The position numbers and the translations under genes were made by a program. A stretch of 64,000 nucleotides of DNA from Pseudomonadales bacterium (GTDB lineage: Bacteria > Pseudomonadota > Gammaproteobacteria > Pseudomonadales > Azotimanducaceae): contig JADHNJ010000005.1 of NCBI GenBank assembly GCA_016779565.1, forward strand, positions 1 to 64,000. The letters are read 5' to 3'. Shown in pieces: positions 31,123 through 39,839 of the stretch (within the stretch, counting starts at the first letter, position 1; each line of letters begins with the position of its first letter). The notes below the pieces were generated by a model. That model had not been told where the DNA came from. It made no database searches and saw nothing but the letters and a program-made list of their open reading frames with translations.

Positions 31123-32745
31123 ATGACACAAACAGCACGCCAGACCACCGCCGACAATCCCTTGGACATTGTAATAGTTGGTGCCGGCTTTGCAGGCCTT
31201 TATGCTTTGCAAAGAGCGCTTACCAGTGGCCGGCAGGCTGTTGTCATCGAACGAGGAGACGGGGTTGGTGGCACTTGGTACTGGAATCGTTATCCAGGTG
31301 CCCGCTGTGATGTCCAAAGCATGGAGTATTCCTATTCTTTTGATGCAGCGCTCCAGCAAGAGTGGTCGTGGACCGAACGTTATGCGGCGCAACCAGAAAT
31401 CTTGGAATATGCCAATCACGTCGCTGATCGTTTTCACCTTCGACCGCACATTGAATTTAAGCGCACGGTCGCCAAAATGGTATATCTTGAGGATCGCAAG
31501 GTATGGCAAACCGTGACCAGCGACGGTGCCAATTACTTCAGTCGGTTCTGTATTATGGCGACCGGCTGTCTGTCATCGACGAACTTACCTGAATTCGAAG
31601 GCCTGAATACCTTTGAGGGCGAGTCCTACCACACCGGCCAGTGGCCTCATCATCCCGTGACTTTTGAGGGCAAGAAGGTCGGCATCATTGGGACTGGCTC
31701 ATCGGCGATCCAGTCGATCCCTATCATAGCCGAGAGCTGCGAACATTTAACGATCTTCCAGCGGACGCCCAACTATTCTATTCCAGCCCACAATGGCCCA
31801 ATCGACCCAGACTATGTAGCCACCATTAAAAATAACTATGACGACTTCAGGGCACAGAATAAACAGATGTTTGCTGGATTCGGCGCGCACCAAACACGTT
31901 GGGACGATTCAGTTTTTGCTGCCGATGAGGCAACCCGGGAGGCTCGATTCGAAACACGATGGCAAGAGGGCGGCTTGGGCTTTAGTAGCAGTTTCAATGA
32001 TACGGGTAGTAACCTAGAAGCCAATCAAATTGCCGCAGAGTTTGTGCGTAACAAAATCCGATCACAGGTTGATAATAAAGAAACAGCTGAACTGCTCTGT
32101 CCAGATCAGGTCCTTGGTTGCAAACGGGTTTGCGTAGACACCAACTATTATGCCACCTACAACCGGCCAAATGTCTCTTTGGTGAGTGTTAAAGAGCACC
32201 CCATTGAGGCCATCACGCCAAAAGGACTGGTCACAGGAGGACAGGCATACGACTTTGATATGCTAATTTTTGCCACCGGTTTTGACGCCATGACCGGCAC
32301 CCTTTCGAAGATTCGTATTGAGGGCATAGACGGGTTAACGCTTAATGAAAAATGGGCAGAGGGCCCCAAGACTTACCTTGGGCTGGCAGTGACAGGCTTC
32401 CCTAACTTGTTTACTGTCTCAGGTCCCGGCAGCCCCTCAGTGTTGTCCAACATGATTGTTACCATTGAGCAACACATTAATTGGATTATGAATTGTTTGG
32501 ATCACCTGGCTTCGATAGAAGCGGGTACTATAGAAGCTACGATGGAGGCCGAGACCCACTGGGTAACTCTAGGCAATGACATCGCTGCAGGGACTTTGTT
32601 TCCGACCTGCAATTCATGGTACCTAGGCGCCAACGTCCCTGGGAAACCCAGGATTTTCATGCCTTACGTAGGCGGCTTCCCAAGCTACGCCGAAATTTGC
32701 GATCAGATTCAACGAGAGGGCTATACCGGTTTCAGCATTCGATGA
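31123..32745 (+). CDS. Baeyer-Villiger type flavin monooxygenase
   Basis: A 540-residue FAD/NADPH monooxygenase that inserts oxygen beside a ketone. It shows the FAD Rossmann motif VGAGFAG (19-25), GTWYWNRYPGARCD (50-63), the type I Baeyer-Villiger fingerprint FEGESYHTGQWP (164-175, fitting FxGxxxHxxxWP) and the NADPH motif GIIGTGSSAIQ (187-197). The natural substrate cannot be told; cyclic or steroid ketones are typical for the family. It sits with an MFS transporter on one side and a DUF218 protein on the other. Confidence 0.92.
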   Translation: MTQTARQTTADNPLDIVIVGAGFAGLYALQRALTSGRQAVVIERGDGVGGTWYWNRYPGARCDVQSMEYSYSFDAALQQEWSWTERYAAQPEILEYANHVADRFHLRPHIEFKRTVAKMVYLEDRKVWQTVTSDGANYFSRFCIMATGCLSSTNLPEFEGLNTFEGESYHTGQWPHHPVTFEGKKVGIIGTGSSAIQSIPIIAESCEHLTIFQRTPNYSIPAHNGPIDPDYVATIKNNYDDFRAQNKQMFAGFGAHQTRWDDSVFAADEATREARFETRWQEGGLGFSSSFNDTGSNLEANQIAAEFVRNKIRSQVDNKETAELLCPDQVLGCKRVCVDTNYYATYNRPNVSLVSVKEHPIEAITPKGLVTGGQAYDFDMLIFATGFDAMTGTLSKIRIEGIDGLTLNEKWAEGPKTYLGLAVTGFPNLFTVSGPGSPSVLSNMIVTIEQHINWIMNCLDHLASIEAGTIEATMEAETHWVTLGNDIAAGTLFPTCNSWYLGANVPGKPRIFMPYVGGFPSYAEICDQIQREGYTGFSIR

Positions 32746-32796
32746 TCGCCCACGAGTCAACGCGTAAAACTACCCGCCCTTACCAGGAATAACCTC

Positions 32797-33363
32797 ATGC
32801 TAGGCGCCTTTGATGTCATCGTCGTACTGACCGGGGATCCTAATCCAGCGCAACCAGAACTATTAGTACTTGCAGATGAGGTCGCTGCTGCCTTTCATCA
32901 AGGCTTAGCACCCAGCGTCGTCACCACCGGGTGTTGTCATCATAGTCTCGATCTTTTCCCAGGCAGGACAGAAGCTCAAATCTTTAGGGACCTGTTGCTA
33001 GACCGGGAGGTCCCTGAAGGTAACATTTTCTGTGAGGAACATTCGGCTGATCTGATTGGTCGCATCGTCTACAGCCAACTACTTTTACTCGACCCCTGCA
33101 GCTGGTATCACTTGCTGATATTTTGCCCGGGTAGTCAAAATCAGCCGATCCAGCCTGCGATAGAGGCCTGCTTTGGGGACGATTACCATATTTCTTGGCA
33201 GACCTCAGCGGCTGTAATGTCTGACCGCCATGCAGCGGACCTTAAAAGCTTGCTGGCTTCGATCGGCACGCATCAAACCTCCCAAGCGCAATTACAAGCG
33301 CTCGCAAAAACCTGCAAAGCGAAAGGGTTACCCGAATCACTTCAGAACTTTACCCATTCGTAA
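32797..33363 (+). CDS. DUF218/YdcF-like protein (divergent)
   Basis: A 188-residue cytoplasmic protein. The opening DVIVVLTGDPNP, the segment GLAPSVVTTG and the EEHSADLIGRIVYSQLLL helix resemble the DUF218 (YdcF/SanA) fold, which binds nucleotide-like ligands. The usual GG after the first strand is TGD here, and there is no transmembrane segment. AGGA precedes the ATG. It starts 51 bases after the monooxygenase gene, likely in one transcript. Assignment is moderate. Confidence 0.5.
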   Translation: MLGAFDVIVVLTGDPNPAQPELLVLADEVAAAFHQGLAPSVVTTGCCHHSLDLFPGRTEAQIFRDLLLDREVPEGNIFCEEHSADLIGRIVYSQLLLLDPCSWYHLLIFCPGSQNQPIQPAIEACFGDDYHISWQTSAAVMSDRHAADLKSLLASIGTHQTSQAQLQALAKTCKAKGLPESLQNFTHS

Positions 33364-33534
33364 AAGCCCGTGGGCAACTTTTGGCGACATCATTTAAGCG
33401 CGGGGTCGGTCACAAAATTAGGGTGCGAGGCTCCTCACAAGTTCGCATATCATCAATCACCTAGTTTTCGGTTAATATTGACGCTTGCTAGGGTAGAACC
33501 CCTCGCCCCAGCAGGAACAATTTAGGAGACGCTC

Positions 33535-34167
33535 ATGAGCAGACTTTTCTCACCGCGATCACTTCGTTCGCTTGGTTTAATGTCGACCTTTTTATTGACG
33601 AACGTCGGCTTGTCGGTCAACGCGTCAAGCCCTGATCAAGGAGAGCAGGAACTGCGAGCTGTCATGGGTAGCCCGAATAGTGAGACTGAAGTCGTACAAA
33701 CTGAGTCCAAAAATCTCATCATCAGCCGGCAGGCCGGAAATGGTGAGCACCGATCGGGTAAGACCCAGATAAAAATCATCCGATTGGCGGACGAATCTGA
33801 TAACGATCACGGTGACCTGAAACGTCAACTCAGCGAGGCGATGTCTGATTCCCTTCCTAGCGACGTGACGGCTGCGATTGAGCGAGCGTTAGCTGACAAT
33901 CTCGATCAGGCGCAAATGGATGTTGATGTGTTTATCACCGAGGATGAAAAACCCCATGTCTTTTTAAAGGGCATGGCCTTGCCAGAAGCAAGAGGTTCAG
34001 ACTCCCGAGCCCTACGCTGGCGACATAAAACTGGCCCGGCTGAGCCTGCGCTTAGCCAAGCCGCAGCGGCCTGCGTGCTAAAGTCGATTACCAAGGTCAC
34101 CACAGAGTCCGGTACCCATCTGCTGCGAGAAGCTTGCACGGCTGCCTTTGATAATCCAGAGCCTTGA
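33535..34167 (+). CDS. Secreted protein of unknown function
   Basis: A 210-residue protein with an N-terminal signal peptide (basic start, hydrophobic core LGLMSTFLLTNVGLSV, cleavage near the ASS at 30-32). The mature part is polar and acidic, with a helical stretch (DLKRQLSEAMSDSLPSDVTA) and two cysteines near the C-terminus (C182 and C202, approximate). AGGAG lies six bases before the ATG. No family recognised. Confidence 0.65.
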   Translation: MSRLFSPRSLRSLGLMSTFLLTNVGLSVNASSPDQGEQELRAVMGSPNSETEVVQTESKNLIISRQAGNGEHRSGKTQIKIIRLADESDNDHGDLKRQLSEAMSDSLPSDVTAAIERALADNLDQAQMDVDVFITEDEKPHVFLKGMALPEARGSDSRALRWRHKTGPAEPALSQAAAACVLKSITKVTTESGTHLLREACTAAFDNPEP

Positions 34168-34465
34168 GCCTAACGTAAATTTTGATGCAGCATCGAGTTC
34201 TAGCACGCCTCTACATCATCCGGTGCCGTCCTATCAATCGTTGATTTTCAGTGCCTTACCTCTTCAGCGATAAAAAAGGCATCAGGCGTCTGAACCCGAT
34301 CGTCGCCTTTTCTGCGAACCAATTCACTCAACTGAACGCCAACGGACTCGATTTCAATTGGGACTTCATTAGCCTTTGGGGCTTGGGCTCGGACACCCTT
34401 TGCACGACTAACTCAACATGATTTCCGAGCAATCAGCAAGCCGCCGCACGGCTTGGGCAGAAAAC
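34168..34465. other. Intergenic region with a start-less open segment
   Basis: 298 bases between the secreted-protein gene and the hybrid kinase. On the minus strand 34248-34412 is open for 54 codons, ending in TGA, but has no ATG/GTG after the upstream TGA at 34413-34415. The opposite strand is also open for about 50 codons. A GC-rich hairpin lies near 34440-34456 without a T-run. No gene can be supported. Confidence 0.4.
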
Positions 34466-36496
34466 TCACGACACTTTGCCAGCACCAGACTTCAGGCTGT
34501 CGAGAATTCTTTCGATGATGACGCCTGTCATTTCGATTTTACTGACCAATTCTGTTCGACCCTCTAGCGCGTCGGCTTGCCGCTCAGTCGAGCGTAAGTC
34601 ATCGATACGCTGGCAGCAGTCTGCTAGTGTCGTCATACCTAACATAAAAGCCGTTGGCTTTAAGCTGTGGGCAACATCAATGACCTGGATTGCGGTCGAT
34701 AATTCCACATCTAACTGTTCGATACTTAGCGCAAGGCTAGCCTTGAACGCTTCAAGCAACTCCAAAACCAAGTCATCCCCCATCTCAGAGGCGAGTGCTT
34801 CAATTTCAGGGGTTTTTACCTCGGGCTGCGATATTTCAAGCGCATCGCCATGCCCTCTAGACCGCCGGTCTTCAGGGGCTAGACTCGGCACCCTTGCCCC
34901 TGAGGCGGGCCTCAGCTGACTAGGCGCATAAGATCTGGCCAGTTCCAAGAGCTGCCCAACAGAGAAGGGTTTACTAAAAAGCCCTGTGAACTGCTGTGTA
35001 ATCCGTTCGCTGCCTTCGAAATTCAGTGAGGCGCTCATGGCAAAAGCAGGAACCTCAGCCAGCATGCTGGGTAATTCTCGGATAGCATGCAGCACCGAAT
35101 CGCCTTTTAGCCCAGGCATATTAATATCGAGCAAAATTAAATCCGGCTTGATTTTCGTTTCTGCCAAAAACGTTAGCAGGCTGTCACCCTCAGGAAAGCT
35201 GTAAACCGATGCCCCGTATCTCGACAAGACATTTTCAACAATGAGCCGATTCGCTGCCATATCATCCGCGACGACAACTTGCATGCCTTGAATCACTTGA
35301 CTGATATCCGGAGCGCTTTCGGTCGTCGCTTCAGCTTGCCCTTTTGCAAGGGGCAGGTGCACCACAAAGGTGCTGCCGCCACCGGTGCGCTCTTCAACCG
35401 AGATCTCCCCAGACATCAGATCGGTCAGGTTTTTTACGATCGATAACCCGAGCCCTGTACCTCCAAAGGTCCTGTCGTGTGACTCGTCTACCATTGTAAA
35501 GGCTTCAAACAGCGATGATCGCTTATCGGAGGGGATACCGATTCCAGTATCGCTCACCGAAAAAGTTATCCCAGGACCTGTCGTGATTGTTATCTCAACG
35601 CCCCCGGATTCGGTATATTTTATGGCGTTGGACAACAAATTATTGAGAATCTGACGAATCCTAAAGTCATCGCCAATGTAGTGTTGATGCTCGATTATTG
35701 GCTCATAAGAAATCTTGAGCGATAACTGTCTGCTGTCGGCCATTGGTTGCATCAAGCTCACTAAATCCTCAACCAGGGCAACCGGCAAAAATAACTTTTC
35801 CTGGAGACTCATCTTGCCCGCTTCACTTTTACTATAATCCAAGACATCGTCGAGTATCTGCCGCATGAATGCGGCGCTGGTGACTGCGGTGCTCAATAAT
35901 TTTTTAGCGCTATCGGCTAACTGCCTATCCTGAGTTAGGATCTCCAAGATCCCTTGAATACCGTGCAGGGGGTTTCTAATTTCATGACTTATCGTCGCAA
36001 ATAGCCGTTCTTTCTGGCGAATCCCCATCACCGCTTTTTCAGATTCCTGAAGCAGCAGCGTGTTTTGTTTTTGGACCGCTTTAATGAGTTCCTGGTTCTC
36101 ACGCGCGAGTTTCTGATTCAGAAATAACCTACTTAGCAAAATTTTTAAGGCGCCGTCACCCCAGGGCTTTTCGACGAACTGCGAAATGTGCCCTTCGTTG
36201 ACCGCATCGATCACAAGCCGCAGATCGGCATTACCTGACATCAAAACCCTCTCGACGCCAATGTGACGCGCTTGAATCTCTCGCATTAATGCCAAACCAT
36301 CCATACCCGGCATTCGATAATCGGACAAAACCACATCAATGGTTTCGGTTTCTAACACGGTGAGCGCTTCAGCCCCACTACCTGCAACCCTTAACTGATA
36401 GGGCTCTCGGCGCAATAATCTTTGCAGGGCACTCAAAATTCTCGCCTCATCATCGACAATCAGTAATACCGGAACGTTATCTTGATTAACTATCAT
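34466..36496 (-). CDS. Hybrid sensor histidine kinase (REC-HisKA-HATPase-REC-HPt)
   Basis: A 676-residue soluble phosphorelay protein. Domains in order: receiver (about 8-125, phospho-acceptor D59, K110), coiled coil (130-165), HisKA with H171 in SHEIRNP, HATPase (N290; G boxes DTGIGIP and GTGLGLS), second receiver (about 405-520, D457, K509), and a C-terminal HPt with H610 in AHSLKPTAF. It has no transmembrane or sensing domain, so input probably arrives through the N-terminal receiver. The frame opens at 36646, but that would overlap the divergent transporter; ATG at 36496 begins just before the receiver. Confidence 0.9.
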   Translation of the reverse strand: MIVNQDNVPVLLIVDDEARILSALQRLLRREPYQLRVAGSGAEALTVLETETIDVVLSDYRMPGMDGLALMREIQARHIGVERVLMSGNADLRLVIDAVNEGHISQFVEKPWGDGALKILLSRLFLNQKLARENQELIKAVQKQNTLLLQESEKAVMGIRQKERLFATISHEIRNPLHGIQGILEILTQDRQLADSAKKLLSTAVTSAAFMRQILDDVLDYSKSEAGKMSLQEKLFLPVALVEDLVSLMQPMADSRQLSLKISYEPIIEHQHYIGDDFRIRQILNNLLSNAIKYTESGGVEITITTGPGITFSVSDTGIGIPSDKRSSLFEAFTMVDESHDRTFGGTGLGLSIVKNLTDLMSGEISVEERTGGGSTFVVHLPLAKGQAEATTESAPDISQVIQGMQVVVADDMAANRLIVENVLSRYGASVYSFPEGDSLLTFLAETKIKPDLILLDINMPGLKGDSVLHAIRELPSMLAEVPAFAMSASLNFEGSERITQQFTGLFSKPFSVGQLLELARSYAPSQLRPASGARVPSLAPEDRRSRGHGDALEISQPEVKTPEIEALASEMGDDLVLELLEAFKASLALSIEQLDVELSTAIQVIDVAHSLKPTAFMLGMTTLADCCQRIDDLRSTERQADALEGRTELVSKIEMTGVIIERILDSLKSGAGKVS

Positions 36497-36640
36497 TCGT
36501 GATGAAAATTCCTTCGCTTTTCTTCCGTCAAAAAAAGGCCTCGTCGTCCTGAGATCGCCGCGCATCTGCTCGCATAATCTTATCCCAAACCAACAAAAAA
36601 TTGATGACTCGTGTAGGATCAAACCTTTAGGAGACTGCCT

Positions 36641-37984
36641 ATGCAACAGCCTTTGAAACCAAGCACGCTCGCCGCTTACTCCGGGGTATCGCTCCCCATG
36701 GCTGCTATGGGTATGCCCATCGCCGTCTACCTACCTCGATTCTACAGCGAAGGCTTGGGACTTTCGCTTATTACTGTTGGCTTCGTCTTTACCCTAGCAC
36801 GGATATGGGACGTGATCACAGATCCAGCAATGGGCTACCTGATCGATCGATTTGAAACCAGATGGGGGCGAAGAAAGCATTGGATTGCCCTCGCCGTCCC
36901 AATTCTGGTGATTTCTGTTTACCAGGTTTTTATTCCCAACCCTGAGCAGGTTAGCGGTGGATATCTCTTATTTTGGTTAATTCTGCTCTATCTTGGCTAT
37001 ACGATGATGGCAATCTCGCATCAGTCCTGGGGCGCAGAGTTAGCCAATAGCTACGACGAACGGACTCGACTGTTTGGCTGGCGAGAAATTTTTGTCATTG
37101 CAGGTATGACCATCGTCCTAGCGCTGCCAGCGATCCTTGAATGGTCTCAGATTGATGATCAGACCAGCAAAGTTGCCAGTATGGGCTGGTTCTGTATTGT
37201 TTTATTCCCACTTTTAGCGCTCCCAACGCTGTTTTTTGTACCCGACCAACAAGCCACAACTAGAAGCAGTCTGACCCTAAAGGCGCAGTTTGCATTGCTG
37301 GTCTCAAATCAGTTGATGTGGCGACTATTGAGCGCCGATTTTCTTGCTGGGTTCGCAACAGCTGTCAGCGGCGCCCTCTATATCTTTGTTGCCAGTGCTT
37401 ACTTCCAGCTGCCTAGCCACGCGAGTGTCGCCCTTTTGTGTTATTTCATCGCAAGCTTTCTAGCGATGCCCGGTTGGATGCGGCTGGCGGTACGTTATGG
37501 CAAAGCCGTAGTCCTGAAAGTTGCTTTGGTCTATGGCGCATTGATCAATCTCTTACTGATTATCTTCGCAGAGCCAGGCAATGCCTTCGTGCTGTGGGCC
37601 TTTACGATTTCCTACGGCATTGCCTTTGGCGCTGCACCGACACTTCTCCGCACCATGATGGCGGACCTAACCGATTTAGATGAGGTGTCCTCTGGTGAAA
37701 AACGTGCAGGTTTGTTCTTTGCCATGCTGACCACCACCAATAAGCTGGGTGCTGCAATCGCAGTAGGACTCTCATTTGCGGTATTGGAGGCAGTTGTTGG
37801 TTTCCAGCCAGGTCAGTCCAATTCTCAGTCTGCCCTAGACGGTCTACTTTGGACTTACGCCCTCGGAACTGCCGGTGGGCTTTTGCTCGCAGCTTTGCCT
37901 GTGATGCGCTACTCGCTAGATCGTAAAGCGCACGATTTAATCAGAGCAGAACTCGAGGCGCGGGCGCTAAAAAACCAACCCTAA
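36641..37984 (+). CDS. GPH-type MFS sugar/cation symporter
   Basis: A 447-residue transporter with about 12 transmembrane segments. The signature ARIWDVITDPAMGYL followed by TRWGRRKHWI is characteristic of the glycoside-pentoside-hexuronide symporter (MFS_2) family. AGGAG precedes the ATG. Substrate unknown; in marine gammaproteobacteria members often occur with glycoside or lipid catabolism genes, but none is adjacent here. It is divergent from the hybrid kinase. Confidence 0.85.
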   Translation: MQQPLKPSTLAAYSGVSLPMAAMGMPIAVYLPRFYSEGLGLSLITVGFVFTLARIWDVITDPAMGYLIDRFETRWGRRKHWIALAVPILVISVYQVFIPNPEQVSGGYLLFWLILLYLGYTMMAISHQSWGAELANSYDERTRLFGWREIFVIAGMTIVLALPAILEWSQIDDQTSKVASMGWFCIVLFPLLALPTLFFVPDQQATTRSSLTLKAQFALLVSNQLMWRLLSADFLAGFATAVSGALYIFVASAYFQLPSHASVALLCYFIASFLAMPGWMRLAVRYGKAVVLKVALVYGALINLLLIIFAEPGNAFVLWAFTISYGIAFGAAPTLLRTMMADLTDLDEVSSGEKRAGLFFAMLTTTNKLGAAIAVGLSFAVLEAVVGFQPGQSNSQSALDGLLWTYALGTAGGLLLAALPVMRYSLDRKAHDLIRAELEARALKNQP

Positions 37985-38039
37985 GAAATCTTAATGCGTG
38001 CCTCTAACGTAAAGGACTGTACTCACCTTAGGAGGCCGT

Positions 38040-38387
38040 ATGAAGCCTTCATGCCCTGCTGGCACACTCTATTACGACGGCGACTGTCCGCTGTGTTCCG
38101 TTGAAATAAGGCACCTCAATCGGCTCGCCGCAGATCGATTGAATCTTGTCAATATTCACAGCCTTTCATCACTGTCTGCTCGCGATCGGCAGAGCATGCT
38201 CTCCCAACTGCACTTACAGACTGATGATGGCAGATTACTGCTCGGTTTAGATGCGACCGTATACGCATGGCGCCAAACTCGCTTCGGTTGGCTCTTGGCA
38301 TGGCTTCGTTGGCCGGTGATTAAGCCTATCGTTGATGCAGTCTATCGAACATGGGCAACCAAACGTTACCAAAAACGTTACTCTTGA
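38040..38387 (+). CDS. DCC-family thiol-disulfide oxidoreductase (DUF393)
   Basis: A 115-residue thioredoxin-like protein with the diagnostic YYDGDCPLC motif (C16, C19). The remainder fits the DCC family, including a WRQTRFGWLLAWLRWP segment. AGGAGG stands directly before the ATG. It overlaps the following SDR gene. Role unknown; family members are thought to act in disulfide exchange. Confidence 0.86.
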   Translation: MKPSCPAGTLYYDGDCPLCSVEIRHLNRLAADRLNLVNIHSLSSLSARDRQSMLSQLHLQTDDGRLLLGLDATVYAWRQTRFGWLLAWLRWPVIKPIVDAVYRTWATKRYQKRYS

Positions 38388-39085
38388 AAACCGCACTCAT
38401 CATCGGCGCCAGTGGCGGCATCGGTAGTGGTATCGCTCGTAACCTGCTAGCCACCTGTGAATGGCAGGTTATCGCGACCTACCATCGCCAAATACCCAAA
38501 CTTGAAGACCCCAAATTAATTTGGTATCCCCTCGATGTTACTCACGAGGCGTCCGTTGAGGCACTAATGACATCGCTTAATCGGATCGATCTGTTGATTC
38601 AAGCGGCGGGCACGCTCGCAAGCGAGCATTATCAACCTGAAAAGACCATACGCCGCTTTTCCCCAGATCAGCTTGCTCATTCCATAGCGATCAATACCAC
38701 CCCTTTTCTATTAACGGCAAAATATGCTCGCAGAGCTTTATCGACTGCTAAGCAGCCAAAAGTTGTAGCCCTTTCAGCTCGGGTTGGGTCAATCACGGAT
38801 AATCAACTGGGCGGCTGGTACAGTTACCGCATCAGCAAAGCCGCATTAAACATGGCTGTAAAAACCGTCGCACTCGAATGGCGCCATGCCCTGCCCGATG
38901 CTTTGGTTATTGCCTATCATCCCGGGACTGTCCAGACGCCTTTATCTGCACCTTTTCATCGCCCCACGCCGACGACCCTAACGCCAGATGATACCGCGCA
39001 TGCCCTGCTTGCGCTTTTGAGCAAGCTCAACGCGACGGATACAGGAACTTTTTGGGATTGGCAGGGCCTTGAAGTACCCTGGTAG
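38351..39085 (+). CDS. Short-chain dehydrogenase/reductase
   Basis: A 244-residue Rossmann enzyme with the cofactor motif GASGGIG (19-25), an AAG motif, and catalytic YRISK (Y159, K163), with a serine around 142-147. The proximity to a DCC protein and the pattern ALSARVGS...GGWYSYR suggest the C-factor (CsgA-like) subgroup. As read from ATG 38351 it overlaps the DCC gene by 37 bases; a TTG at 38384 overlapping the DCC stop is an alternative start. Substrate unknown. Confidence 0.82.
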   Translation: MGNQTLPKTLLLKTALIIGASGGIGSGIARNLLATCEWQVIATYHRQIPKLEDPKLIWYPLDVTHEASVEALMTSLNRIDLLIQAAGTLASEHYQPEKTIRRFSPDQLAHSIAINTTPFLLTAKYARRALSTAKQPKVVALSARVGSITDNQLGGWYSYRISKAALNMAVKTVALEWRHALPDALVIAYHPGTVQTPLSAPFHRPTPTTLTPDDTAHALLALLSKLNATDTGTFWDWQGLEVPW

Positions 39086-39296
39086 CCCACCACATAGACC
39101 TGCCTCAGGCGCCTTTTTTGCGCCCTAGTCGAGAACACAACTATTTGTCTATACTCTTTCGTGCCGGTCTATTTTTTGGCATTGCGGGTACGCCTTCTTA
39201 ATCGCAAAGCGTCTTATCACATGCTTTGCTCAGGCTGGCTTGATGATGCGCCTGTCTCACCATTAAGAGACCAATAACCAATCAAAGGGGAATTTT

Positions 39297-39839
39297 ATGA
39301 AAGGTATCGTGATGAATTTGCTCGCTGAGATGGTGGAATCGCAACTCGGCATCGAAGAATGGGACGCTGTCCTAGACGCGGCAGACGAATCCGGGGTCTA
39401 CACTTCAACAGCAATTTACGAGGATGCTCGACTGCTCAACTTGGTCAGCATCTTAAGTGAGCGCAACGGTATCCCGGCTAATGATTTAGTTTTTGCATTC
39501 GGTCAGTTTATGTTTCCAGCATTTTATCAACGCTACCCAAGCCTTATCGAAAATCATGACAACATGCTGGATTTTCTAGAGTCCCTTGATAGCGTCATTC
39601 ATGTTGAAGTTGTCAAGCTCTACCCGGGCGCCATAACCCCTGGTTTTGAGCCTGATCGAAAAAGCGCAACCCAACTCTTCCTCAAGTATGAGTCCGAGCG
39701 CAACCTTTGTCGTCTTGCCGAAGGACTCATTGATGGCGCTGCCAAACACTTTCAGCATGAATATACGTTGACCCACGCTCCCTGCGCCCATGACGGTGCC
39801 GATTATTGTGGCCTATTGGTTGACATTGTGGCGGCATGA
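39297..39839 (+). CDS. hnoX: H-NOX heme nitric oxide sensor
   Basis: A 180-residue stand-alone H-NOX domain. The proximal heme histidine is H102 in VIHVEV, aligning with H105 of human soluble guanylate cyclase; P115 and the heme-propionate motif Y131-x-S133-x-R135 are all present at the same numbers as in well-studied bacterial H-NOX. Position 140 is Leu rather than Tyr, consistent with a nitric-oxide-selective rather than oxygen-binding pocket (inference). AAGGGGA precedes the ATG. Its stop overlaps the kinase start by four bases. Confidence 0.93.
   Translation: MKGIVMNLLAEMVESQLGIEEWDAVLDAADESGVYTSTAIYEDARLLNLVSILSERNGIPANDLVFAFGQFMFPAFYQRYPSLIENHDNMLDFLESLDSVIHVEVVKLYPGAITPGFEPDRKSATQLFLKYESERNLCRLAEGLIDGAAKHFQHEYTLTHAPCAHDGADYCGLLVDIVAA

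Noticed and set aside
31000-31509. 169-codon minus-strand frame over the monooxygenase gene
   Set aside because: Antisense to a well-supported gene with intact motifs; no recognisable protein.
33366-33385. GCCC/GGGC hairpin followed by a short T-run as a terminator of the DUF218 gene
   Set aside because: The loop would be only two bases and the stem four; not a credible terminator.
39108-39124. GGCGC/GCGCC hairpin after the SDR gene
   Set aside because: The T-run lies inside the loop rather than after the stem, so it does not fit an intrinsic terminator.
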